NCBI GenBank assembly: GCA_000469685.2
Contig: LS997565.1
Location: 13,835,922 to 13,899,921, forward strand
Reading direction: 5' to 3'
Origin: Haemonchus contortus
Taxonomy: Eukaryota > Nematoda > Chromadorea > Rhabditida > Trichostrongylidae
DNA: 64,000 bases
Below the pieces are notes generated by a model that did not search any database, was not told the origin of the DNA, and saw only the letters and a list, made by a program, of their open reading frames with translations. Positions 21,464 to 30,693 of this stretch are shown in pieces. Position 1 is the first letter of the stretch; each line of letters opens with the position of its first letter. Both the position numbers and the translations under genes were made by a program.

Positions 21464-21503
21464 CTCTGCCAACCTTTCGCCCTGTCGCCTTCGTCAGAGA
21501 CTG
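21464..21503 (-). ncRNA. Hammerhead-ribozyme-like motif (degenerate)
   Basis: The minus strand reads CTGACGA, then AGGCGACAGGGC, then GAAA and GGTT. CTGANGA and GAAA are the hammerhead core boxes. Stem II is imperfect here (GGC against GGC), so it is probably inactive. The arrangement resembles the two clearer motifs at 24736 and 25345. Confidence 0.4.
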
Positions 21504-23018
21504 AAAGCCAAGTTTTTCAGGATTGATTCCTATCGGACGACGTTTTGTACCTCAATTGGAATCAGGAGTAGGTCATAGATACCTAAACCGGTCTTGTGAA
21601 ATACAGTGGTGCAAAGGCACAATTCACGTTAAATTTTTTTTTGAGATTTCTCCTTTGGATGAAGATGAGATCTCCGAGGATTGCCTGAGGAACGCTGTCG
21701 GACTAAAAAACGGTAAAGATATGGCATAATACGGGCCCAAAACGGGTTAAGCCGACGTACACACTCTAGGCAAACGAGTTATGAAGCGTTTTAAAAGCTG
21801 TAGAAGTTGCATGATTCGCACCGGGACGCACACTTTACAAGTAGTAGCTTACTGTAGCTAGCTGTATGCAGTATCACATATACTTTGGACAACTCGTGCA
21901 AACATACTTTCCTTACAACTTCCTTCGTCATACCCTTGTTTGAACCCTGATTTTGCTACTTTTTTTGGTGCCTTTTATTTCTCTTAACATGCTGATTTTT
22001 ATTTTCTTCGGCACGTTTGCTCTACTCTGGAACTATCACTTCCATTACTCGTTTCAAATTAAATCCCGAAAATAATCGTGCATGGTTTCTGAAGGCACTA
22101 CATTATTACGAGATGCTAAATTTGGTTCTTTTGATACTATCACTTTGTGACCGCTATTCGGCAAGGTTTGTGAATCAATGAAATATCACGATTTTTCTTT
22201 GTATAGATATCATTTGCAGCAAACCTTATCCGACCACCAATAATCCCGGACTCCCACATGCTGATATATCCGTGGAGAAAAGAAGTTTTACTGATAACGA
22301 CATTTATGACGGTGTTATTATCACACGGCAACACTTGTGATAACTGTTCAAGGCCTCACTTGCATAACAGCTAAATCTTCACTGAGCGGTTGAGGAGAAC
22401 AGATCAAGACTTCTATCATAGGGGTAAGCATAGGCACACTGCATCCCACTTGCACGGCCTTGCTGGTCCTGTGTAAAATTTTGTGTCCAGAGAGGTACCG
22501 TTTGTTCTGAAGAAGGCGTTGTGTCTTAGCCTATTATTAATACTTTCTTGTCATGAGACTTTCTTGTCAAGGTCTGCTCAGCCGAGGTAGGCTTCTTGTA
22601 AATTTTAAGCTGCTATTACTTCGATGTAGACCGATTCGGAAACAAAACCGACCTTCATGTAATCCATTTGAGAACCAACTGAAAAAACAACACTGGCATG
22701 GGTTAGCACCAGCAAGAAAGCCAGGTGGACAGGTGCCACATGAGTTGAGGGAAGTTCCCTAAACGCTGCGAGTTATTGTCAGCTTCCGCTCCGAGCGAAA
22801 TGAAGACTAGTCATATATGAGGCGATCTAATAAAAAACTCGTGGTGATTCCCAGATTGTGAAATCACAGAACTCCATCTGGGAGACATTCTCTCTACCGC
22901 CCAGCTTCTTCTAAAGAATTCCAAACGCAGCTTGTAGACTTAACCGGATGTGGGTTTCAGTAGCACGGTCAGCAGGATTGAGTTCAACCTTTATAACACG
23001 GCTCAAACTTGAGTCGCC
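21504..23018. other. No gene recognised; 5' part may belong to the Penelope relic
   Basis: From about 22760 the sequence leads into the Penelope reverse transcriptase, but its frames are broken. A stretch at 22700-22760 reads GGQVPHELRE, faintly like a mariner linker. Nothing else is supportable. Confidence 0.35.
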
Positions 23019-24472
23019 TTGTTGCCCAGTCCTGTATCTGCTCCTAAAGACACACAAGTTTTGGATGCAGATGAATTAGCTTCAATCAACCCAACATCCG
23101 TGAAAGTCCGTCCTATTATAAGCTGCGTGGGCGGTCCCACTGACTGGATTTCTTGGTTCTTTAATACCATTTTAGTGAAGCTCCTCAAGTTCATACCTTC
23201 CCATCTCCCGAACACCCAAACGTTTTTGGATCGGCTTGGCGCATTGCACCTCAATGGTTCGTGCGTTATGGAATCCTTTGTTGTAGAAGCCCTCTACACA
23301 AATGTCAGCAATGGGTCTGCTATGGAAGCCATATTCGAGCTTCTTAGTCAGCACCAGAACAAAATTGGTATGCGAGGGCTTTCTATACCCCAACTTATGA
23401 CACCTGTGAAGGAGAGCCTCAATTGCAACATTTTCAAGTGGTCGGGGAGGTATTTCGCGCAGACTAGAGGCTTAGCATTGGGCAGCGATTGGCGCCGGTT
23501 TCGACCATATCGTTTATGGCCAAGATTGAAGCGCCTGTACTGGAATACATGCCCTTACTTCACTGCAGGTATATCGATGATTGCTTCATAGTCTGTGCGA
23601 CACAGGAAGAAGTAGATGTGTGTTTCGGCCCACTAAATTCACAATCAGAGCACATTAAGTTAACATGGGAAAAATCGACCGAAAATTGGCTTCCGTTCTT
23701 GAACGTTCAAGTGAGGTTACATGGGGCTATGATTGTTACGAAGTGGTATAGAAAGCCGAGCAATAAGAATATCACTGTTCATTATCACTCAGCACATCCT
23801 TTCTATGTAAAACGAGCGGTCGTTAGGAATATGTTCCGCACTGCTAAGAGGGTCTGCACTGGGGAGGATGAGCGAAAAGAATTGCTTAAAATGGCACGCG
23901 ATATTGCTCGGTCTAATGGCTACTACAATTTTCTAAATTCACGTAGAATTTCTTCCGGCGGTGTGGTTCTCAGACATGGTAGTACCTCGATTGAAGGGAA
24001 AATTCCTTTTGTGCTACATTTTATTTCTGATGAGTCAGTGCCTCCATTAGAAAGTGTCTAAAAAGATCGAGTTTGGAAAGTTCAGTTGCCATTATAAACG
24101 TACCACCCTTCAATTTGAAGAAACGCCTTGTTCGAAGCTGCCTATACGATCGCCTATGTACAACCGCAAACTGTGTGGTTTGTCCAGCTGGAAGGGATGG
24201 TAATTGTAACATTTCTGGGGTGGATTAAAATTACTTGCCGTGATTGTGGTGACGAGTATATTGGAGAAACGGCAAGACCACTCCACGTGAGGGTTAAGGA
24301 ACACATAAATGGTATGAGACGATTGAAGGAGTCTACTGCCTTAGGGAGCCACCGAATTCGAAAGCATAACGAAGACGTTTTCGAGGTTACCGTGGAGGTC
24401 GTAGCACAGGAGTCGGAACTGGGCGCACGCAAAACCCTCGAGGCATTTTTCATACAAGTCACTGATCCAAAA
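23019..24472 (+). pseudogene. Penelope-like retroelement: reverse transcriptase plus GIY-YIG endonuclease, broken
   Basis: The first frame (23019-23591) gives the RT N-terminal part with VKVRPIISCVGGPTDWISWF, a Penelope fingers motif. The next (to 24061) holds the catalytic LLHCRYIDDCFIVC and PFLNVQVR, TKWYRKPSNKN. A third stretch (24225-24472) has the GIY-YIG endonuclease core CRDCGDEYIGETARPLHVRV and KEHI. At least two frame changes separate them. This family copies itself with a Tyr-Asp-Asp RT and an endonuclease C-terminal to it. It is 5'-incomplete and inactive. Confidence 0.9.
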
Positions 24473-24800
24473 TGAATCGTAGGGAAGAATGTCTCGCAAT
24501 CACGCGGGAGCTGCGGCCTTATATAAGATTGGCCTTCCCGCAGTGACTTAATGAGGATTTACCCCAGCTGAAAATGGTCGGTTGGTACCGTCGTTTGCTG
24601 TATGGTTTCGAAGATTCCACGAAGCTACGGTGAGTGCCTCTCCTTTCGATCACTTGAGTGCCCTGGGGGTCTCAAACTTCGGTGACTTGGTTGAGACGTT
24701 TGGTCGGATAGTCACAGATTGTTATTGATCTATTCAGGCTCTGAAGAAGGCGATATCGACGGAACGTCAGCCTAATAAAGTTCGTTTACAAACCTCGTGA
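24473..24800 (+). mobile_element. Penelope 3' terminal region
   Basis: It follows the endonuclease directly and ends with CTCTGAAGAAGGCG, ACGTCAGCC and TAATAAAG. A related sequence lies in reverse orientation at 25330-25540. Both carry GGTCTCRAACTTC and a TTYGGTCGGATA motif. Confidence 0.75.
24736..24773 (+). ncRNA. Hammerhead-ribozyme motif in the Penelope end (core mutated)
   Basis: AGGCT (24736-24740), core CTGAAGA, an interrupted stem II (GGCG...CGAC), GGAA, CGTC, then AGCCT (24769-24773). AGGCT and AGCCT pair perfectly as stem I. The GAAA box is GGAA here and stem II has one mismatch, so cleavage is unlikely. Penelope elements are known to carry minimal type I hammerheads in their terminal repeats. 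Confidence 0.55.
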
Positions 24801-25329
24801 AGAGTTCAGAAAAACAATAAACTCAACAATACAGTTATGCCGAGGTTCATGGAAAGCTGTACTTGGAAGTTAAAAATCGGAGTGTTTGCGATAATTTTAC
24901 TTTCAAACGATTTCGGTAAGTATAAGGTGGACCTGCTCAATAAAGTTTAAAAGTGATTTTCATCGAAAGTTAGTCAGACTACCACGTTCCAAGTTACTAG
25001 CACATTACATTATTTCCTTGAGAGTGATACTGCACTTTAGGAAGATTTTATAAAGTCCACATTCTGCACTTGTTCCCAACTCTTGAAAGCGAGGAGAGCG
25101 AAAAATGGAAGCGTAACCACTCCGTGAACTAGTCTTCACTTCGCGTTTACAAGCACTTATTTGAGAAATTTACAGAGGATTCAGTATAACGAGGCAGCTG
25201 GTACATATATTCAAACATAAGACGCTTTCAAGAGTTGGGAACAGCGCAGAATGGAGATCTTACATAAGAGGCTCCCCGTTACATTTAGGAGGAGTCTTGG
25301 TGTAATTCTGGGTTTAGCTCTCACGAAAA
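24801..25329. repeat. Spacer with an inverted repeat at about 25059-25248
   Basis: CATTCTGCACTTGTTCCCAA and the adjoining CTCTTGAAAGCG (25062-25093) recur in reverse complement at 25213-25247. The two arms are 120 bp apart and lie between oppositely oriented Penelope ends. No gene is visible. Confidence 0.6.
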
Positions 25330-25545
25330 TGTCATAAAAGTTTATTGGCTGACGTTTCGGCGATGACGCCTTCTTCAGAGTATGAAAAAGATCAAAACAA
25401 TGTGTGCATATCCGACCGAACGCCTCTGCAGCCCTACTGAAGTTCGAGACCCCCCTCCCCTTCCCAGGGCATGCACGTAATCCAGAAAAGGAGCTTTTCA
25501 CCGAAACTTCGTGGATTCTCGCAATCACCCAGCAACCAAGAGTGG
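25330..25545 (-). mobile_element. Second Penelope 3' terminal region, reverse orientation
   Basis: On the minus strand it runs CCACGAAGTTTCGGTGAAAAG, split as CCACGAAG and TTTCGGTGAAAAG, then GTCTCGAACTTCAG, GGCGTTCGGTCGGATA and CTCTGAAGAAGGCGTC. It ends AATAAACTTTTATGAC. It is homologous to 24600-24785. No RT part is attached. Confidence 0.75.
25345..25382 (-). ncRNA. Hammerhead-ribozyme motif with intact core
   Basis: Minus strand: CTGAAGA, then A, then stem II GGCG-UCAU-CGCC with perfect pairing, then GAAA, then CGTC with cleavage expected after the C, then AGCC. All invariant core bases (CTGANGA, GAAA, GUC) are present. Stem III is only the self-complementary ACGU, so catalysis would need a dimer. 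Stem I has just two clear pairs. Confidence 0.6.
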
Positions 25546-26656
25546 GACCAGAGCTAGCGTTGCTAGGTCTTGATCAAATCACTGGAATGGCTAATGGAAT
25601 GAATATATATTGGGTTTCCTGCACTTAATCGTGCAACATCAGCTGCACAGCAAGACCTTTATGCGATCAGAAAGTGATTTTACGAATGAGGATTCTACAG
25701 AGAAGGGAAAGGCTGGCTCACAACAGCTGCTGCATCTTTGCCGAAGAAATCGTCCTAGGGAGTTTCTATCCACCGACGAAAAGGTATTCACGGTGCTCAG
25801 GGTGCTCACTAAGCAGTGCGTAAGGGTTTATATAAAGTTGAAAGGGATGCAAGCGATAATGCACCAGGCTCACTGACTTCTGTGATGGCCTTTGCGAGCA
25901 TCACTACCGAGACATAGACAACATTTTATTTTGTAGTTCAAGGAGTGAAAGTTAATTTGGAGCACTGTTCGATCTCACAGTGTACAATCAGCGCACACTT
26001 TGGCGCTGATTGCGCACTGCGTGTCGTGACTTTCACGCCCGGAGCAAAGCAGCTCCACGGACACGGTGTGAGGATACCGCGGTGCGCTAACATTCAAATC
26101 AGGCAGAAGCCTCTAGAAGGCAGAGTACAAGCCCTTTGGCGCAAAAAGCACGCCAGTTCGTCATCTGTCATCGGCTGCACGCCAGACGTCTAAGCAACTA
26201 TGGAGCCACACGAGGAGCACCGAGATCCACGGTTATCTACTCATTAACACACTAACAATCTGATAAACCAGGACACAATCCTCAGGTACTCTCTTGTAAT
26301 CATTAACCCGAAGTTCGCCCTACTATGCTAACATTAATGTAGATATTGACTAGTTTTGCACTTTACCCTCTCTGACCACTACTCCACTACTCATCCTAGT
26401 TATTGCATCATGTCATTTAACCCATATAATATGCTTTGCCATTTATTATTCATTTCACCTTTATTTACAGGAAGTCACATGTACATTACCCTTCTCGTAT
26501 TACTTGAAGTATATGAAGTATATATAATGACAGTGTCATCTCCACATCGGTACTTCGCACATCACACTTGTCTTCCTCGTTTCGCTTCTCGGCTCAAGTC
26601 ATCCGGCTCTCATCGTAGCCGTTCCATCCCAGACGTCCGCCAGTTGGTCACTCATC
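25546..26656. other. No gene recognised
   Basis: An 82-codon frame at 25945-26193 contains repeats of TTTGGCGC and GCGCAC but no family signature. From about 26340 the + strand becomes poor in G, as in 29404-30300. Confidence 0.35.
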
Positions 26657-26884
26657 TTGGACATCCGCCTCTTCCGACCCGATCATCAGCCCTTGGCTCG
26701 GTTGGAGGGTTGGAAGGCCCTACCGGTTCCCGCGTCAGGATATAGGTAAAACGCCAAGAGCATTCGCAGGCGCACTCTAACAGCCCTCAGGTGCGGTGGG
26801 CATCAGGAATCCCACAGCCGCGACTTTGCGGGGCTCCACCGCCGATGCAATCTTTTAGCCGGAGCCCACGCCACGGTCACGACA
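26657..26884. repeat. About 230-bp dispersed repeat, copy 1
   Basis: The sequence TTGGCTCGGTTGGAGGGTTG through CGCGTCAGGATATAGGTAAA, GTGCGGTGGGCAT and GCGGGGCTCCACCGCCG is repeated, in the same orientation, at 32998-33229. There it abuts the 5' side of the CR1-type element. Here it lies upstream of the BEL/Pao integrase. Confidence 0.85.
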
Positions 26885-27147
26885 TGGTGGACCGGACCGT
26901 AGTTGTATATGCTGGAAGGCATATGCGGCTACAGTGATCAAACTCCCAGTGCGCCAAGATGCGCCACTAGGTGCATCGATAACGTTGGTACCACCATCAC
27001 TTGCCGTTGCAGCGCTGTTGGAGCACAGGACCCTTTGACTCTTTTCTTGCTTGGTGTACCCATTGCTGTCCCAAGTTTTGACCCGCGACCATTATAGCTA
27101 CACTTCGTTCATCATTCTACATTCCATCTATTCGACACACCGTCGCT
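26885..27147. other. Leader to the integrase relic, no intact frame
   Basis: Probably degraded BEL/Pao pol upstream of the zinc-binding integrase N-terminus. It is too broken to assign. Confidence 0.4.
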
Positions 27148-28320
27148 ATGATTCTTCGTACCTGCATCGTATGCAAGAAGACCAATGCACTTCCATATCG
27201 TTACCCGGACATGCCGAATCCACCAGATGAAGGAGTCACCAAATCTCGACCCTTACAGAACATTGGACTAGACTATCTTGGACTACTCCGTTACAGGGAC
27301 ACCTTCACCACGTCCGCTAAAATTTGGATTTGTCTATTCACATGTATGGCTACAAGAGCAACTCATCTCGGACTTGTACTCAACAATACCACTCAGGAGT
27401 TTCTGTTGGCCTTTCGCCGTTTCGTAGCCCCTTGAGGCACTCCATCACTTATCTTAAGCGACAATGCTACCATGTTTCGTTCAGCATATAACATCTTGCA
27501 GAAAGTCATCTATGCACAGCCGTCTTTCACTCTAGTTGCTTTATATCTTACAAGCCGTCATATTCGATGGAATTTCATCACACCCCTTTCACCATGGAAA
27601 GGAGGCTTCTACGAAATACTTGTCGGACTTGTTAAGTCATCCATTCGTAAGTCAATTGGTTCATCACTTCTCCCATTACAGCAATTTTCCACCTTCATTG
27701 CGGAAGTCGAAGCTACCCTGAACTCGAGGCCATTAACAGCACTACCAGACACCGTCAGTTCGCTATCAATCTTAAGACCAGTAGATTTTCTACAACCTTA
27801 GGTAGAACTTCGATTACCGCCGTTGGACATCACGCAACCCAGTGGGAACATTCCAACAAAACCTTGCTCGAGTGGTACAAAGAGTCTTTAGCAGCTTCAG
27901 ATCGTTTCTGGGCTACCTGGTCCACATATTATCTTCCAGCTATTTCAGAACGACATGCTAAGCGAATTGCTCGGGGTAAGTCTACGCCACGCACGCCACA
28001 GATTGGAGAAGTCGTACTTATCGGCGACAAATCCATTCCTCGTGCAAACTGGCCCATGGCATTTATTATCCGTTTGACCAAAGATCGCGCACAACGGATA
28101 AGAAGAGTCACCTTACGAACTCCTAACGGTAATGAGTTACAGAGGTCAATCAATCGACTCTATCCTTTGGAGATAGTTACCGCTGAAGATCCTCAGGCAA
28201 CGACCCCATTGACACCTACTCGAATACAACAATCTAGGGCAGTTAAAAGACGCCGTAAGTCAGAACACATCTATTGGGTTGTCCAAAAAATCCTGCGACA
28301 CTTTGAATTTGAGGATCGCT
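27148..28320 (+). pseudogene. BEL/Pao integrase and C-terminal region, broken, interrupted by a mariner
   Basis: The frame from 27148 has the end of the zinc domain (LRTCIVCKKTNALPYRYP). The catalytic core follows, with its first Asp in NIGLDYLGLL, second in LILSDNATMF and Glu in PWKGGFYE. SRPLTALPDTVSSLSILRP is typical of the family. A TGA at 27433-27435 and a stop at 27799-27801 break it. From 27864 another frame gives the DUF5641 tail (GEVVLIGDKSIPRANWPMAF). This enzyme inserts retroelement cDNA into chromosomes. All three catalytic residues survive, but the stops disable it. The mariner at 28274-29401 lies right behind it. Confidence 0.88.
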
Positions 28321-29401
28321 AGCTATTCGAAAGCGAATAGCGCCCAATTTTGATCTACGGTAAGGTAGATCACACCTAGCGGGTATTGCGAAATATTATA
28401 AAAAGGGTTCTTCTCTCACGGAAAAACAGTCATGGATCCTACAAATCCGAGTATCCTTCGACCCATCGTGTACTATGAATTTCTACAAGGACATTCTGCA
28501 AGAGAAGCAGCTAATAACATCTGCACTGCATTCAAGAAAGATGTGGTGCACCATTCCACTGTCAGTCGCTGGTATCACCGCTTCGAGTCCGGAGATATTT
28601 CTATTGAAGGACAGCAACGTCCTGGACGCCCGTCAACTCTTAATGATGATGATTTGCGCAGCGCTCTGATCTCAAAGCCGAACATAACCACTCGGGAATT
28701 AGCAATGACACTCGGGTGCAGCAAATCAACCGTCAGCAATCGTCTTGCCTCTCTTGGCTTCCGCAAGATTTTTTCGACATGGGTGCCTCACGAACTTCGC
28801 GAATCAGACCGGGCCTGTCGTGTTAGCATTGCCGAGTCATTGCTTCTTCGTCCGCACAGGAAGGATTTGTTGAATGGGATAGTGACAGGAGACGAAAGCT
28901 GGGTGATGTATGCAAATGATACCCGCAAGAGAGTGTGGTTGCCAAAGGGCGAACTGCCACCGAAGCAATCGAAACGTGGTTTGCAACAGAAGAAGATCCT
29001 TCTATGTTGTTGGTGGAATTGTGACGGGATGCTCTATATTGAATTCCTGGAAAGTGGCACTACTGTGTCGGCGACGACAGGTATTGGTATTAAGTATTAC
29101 CCCATCCACCGTACTCTCCTGATTTAGCCCCTCCCGACTATCACTTGTTTCGGGCCTTGAAGCGGCACCTACGAGATAGGAATTTCGATAATCAGGAGCA
29201 ACTCAAAATGGAGGTGGGCAACTTCTTCAGCACGCAATCCGCTGATTTCTGGAGGAGTGGGATCGAAAGACTGCCAGTGAAATGGATGAAGGTCATCGAT
29301 AATAACGGCGACTATATCACTGATTGAACTTGTCTTTTATTGTATAAAAAACGATGTAAAATTTGTGTTGTTAGTGTCGCATTCTTTTCTGGACAACCCA
29401 A
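28274..29401 (+). mobile_element. mariner element nested in the BEL/Pao relic
   Basis: Inverted repeats TTGGGTTGTCCAAAAAATCC and the complement of a right end ending GGACAACCCAA (about 28 bp, few mismatches). TA duplications lie at 28272-28273 and 29402-29403. At 1128 bp it is about 150 bp shorter than a complete element because of an internal deletion. Confidence 0.95.
28432..29327 (+). pseudogene. mariner transposase lacking the second catalytic aspartate
   Basis: The frame from 28432 is open for 231 codons. It has both helix-turn-helix motifs (STVSRWYHRFESG; CSKSTVSNRL), the WVPHEL linker and the first catalytic Asp in GIVTGDESWVMY. Around 29080 a deletion removes the HDNARPH block with the second Asp. 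Another frame resumes with YSPDLAPPDYHLF, which holds the third Asp, and runs to NNGDYITD at 29327. About 50 residues are missing, so it is inactive. The first part looks well preserved, so the deletion may be recent. Confidence 0.9.
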
Positions 29402-29403
29402 TA

Positions 29404-30655
29404 CTAATTGTAACAATCTGAACTACTTTCTATCCTCACTACTCTTTACGTCCTATTCCCATCCCTGTTCAATCTCATACGTCCTCCACCCTTGTCATCT
29501 TCCTACCTTTGCCATCATTCTATTCTTGCTATACTTCATTCTATCCTTGAACATCTTACTATTTCTCTGTACACTCCATCTCTTCACCATATCACATTCA
29601 CTCTATCATTGTACCGTAGCCGATAGTACTCGTTCTAGAACACGCTTCTCCTAGCATTTCATCATACTTGTAATGCAATATCTGCCACAGATATTTAAGC
29701 CCTTTCTTAGTTCAATTTTGGTTCAGTATCACTACGTTGCCTTACCGTTTTATGCATTTTACACTTATTAATGTTCTCCATTACCCACACGTTTACCCGT
29801 ATCACCATACTAATTCCTTTCCATCTTATTGCGCATAACTATCGCATACGTACTTCAACGCATAACCGCATACTCATCGCACTCACGTGACAATTTCATT
29901 CCTTTGTACTTCATTCTGTCCCACCTTTATCTCAACGCTTATTTTCCACTTCCTAATCTCGCTATTTTACACCACTCACTATCCTTCATCTATGCCTTAA
30001 CTTCTTCACTATTCCACCATTGTCTAATATCAACTTCTAATATTCTTTTATTCCCATCTTATACCACTTCCCTTATTCTCCACCACCATTTACTTTCCAT
30101 CATCATTTAAATTTTCCACTGTACTCATTCTTTATTTGAACATATCCATATTCTCTCCACCTATGGTTCTACACACTTTATTCTCCACTAATGCCCTTTC
30201 CTTTATGCCCTTTTGACTACCTCATTATTTACCCTCAACTATTGATTACATCCTTCTTATTCGACATTTTAATCATTCTATTTCAGATTCTTCTCGTGTG
30301 TTCACTTGCAATGGTTCGCCCAACTTCGAATATTCCTTCTACGACTCCTAAGTCGACTAAGCCACAACTTCGTCGCTACCAACACCAGCGCCATCAGTTG
30401 TCCGGTCAGTTTCTTCGTCCAATCCAGTTTCGATTACTACTTCGAATGCTATTTCTCTTTCAGAAGATGCTTTGTTAGTTGTCTCAGCCACTCATGATCT
30501 CGGAGCTTCGTTACCTTCTTCGTCTATGTATACGCCCGTTTATCGTCCACTCGTTCATTCACTTCCGCCAGATAATTCATCTGAACCAACTCGCTCCACA
30601 CGTCCAGCTACAGTATTTGAACTCACTGAACGCTATTCTCGTGGTTATTACACGG
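29404..30655 (+). other. G-poor pyrimidine-rich tract, probable BEL/Pao 3' region
   Basis: From 29404 to about 30300 the + strand is dominated by T, C and A with very few G. Frames there are weak. From 30311 a Ser/Thr/Pro-rich frame (MVRPTSNIPSTTPKSTKPQ) is open for a short way. It may be the post-integrase part or LTR of the interrupted element. No matching second LTR was found. Confidence 0.4.
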
Positions 30656-30657
30656 AT

Positions 30658-30692
<35 letters not shown>

Positions 30693-30693
30693 T
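30656..30693 (-). repeat. (AAAT)n tail of the CR1-type element
   Basis: The + strand reads (TTTA) nine times. On the minus strand this is an (AAAT)n run positioned at the 3' side of the reverse transcriptase gene, as expected for a LINE tail. Confidence 0.75.

Noticed and set aside
22553..22762. Frame ending GGQVPHELREVP, like a mariner linker
   Set aside because: Only about ten residues fit and no flanking transposase motif or terminal repeat is present.
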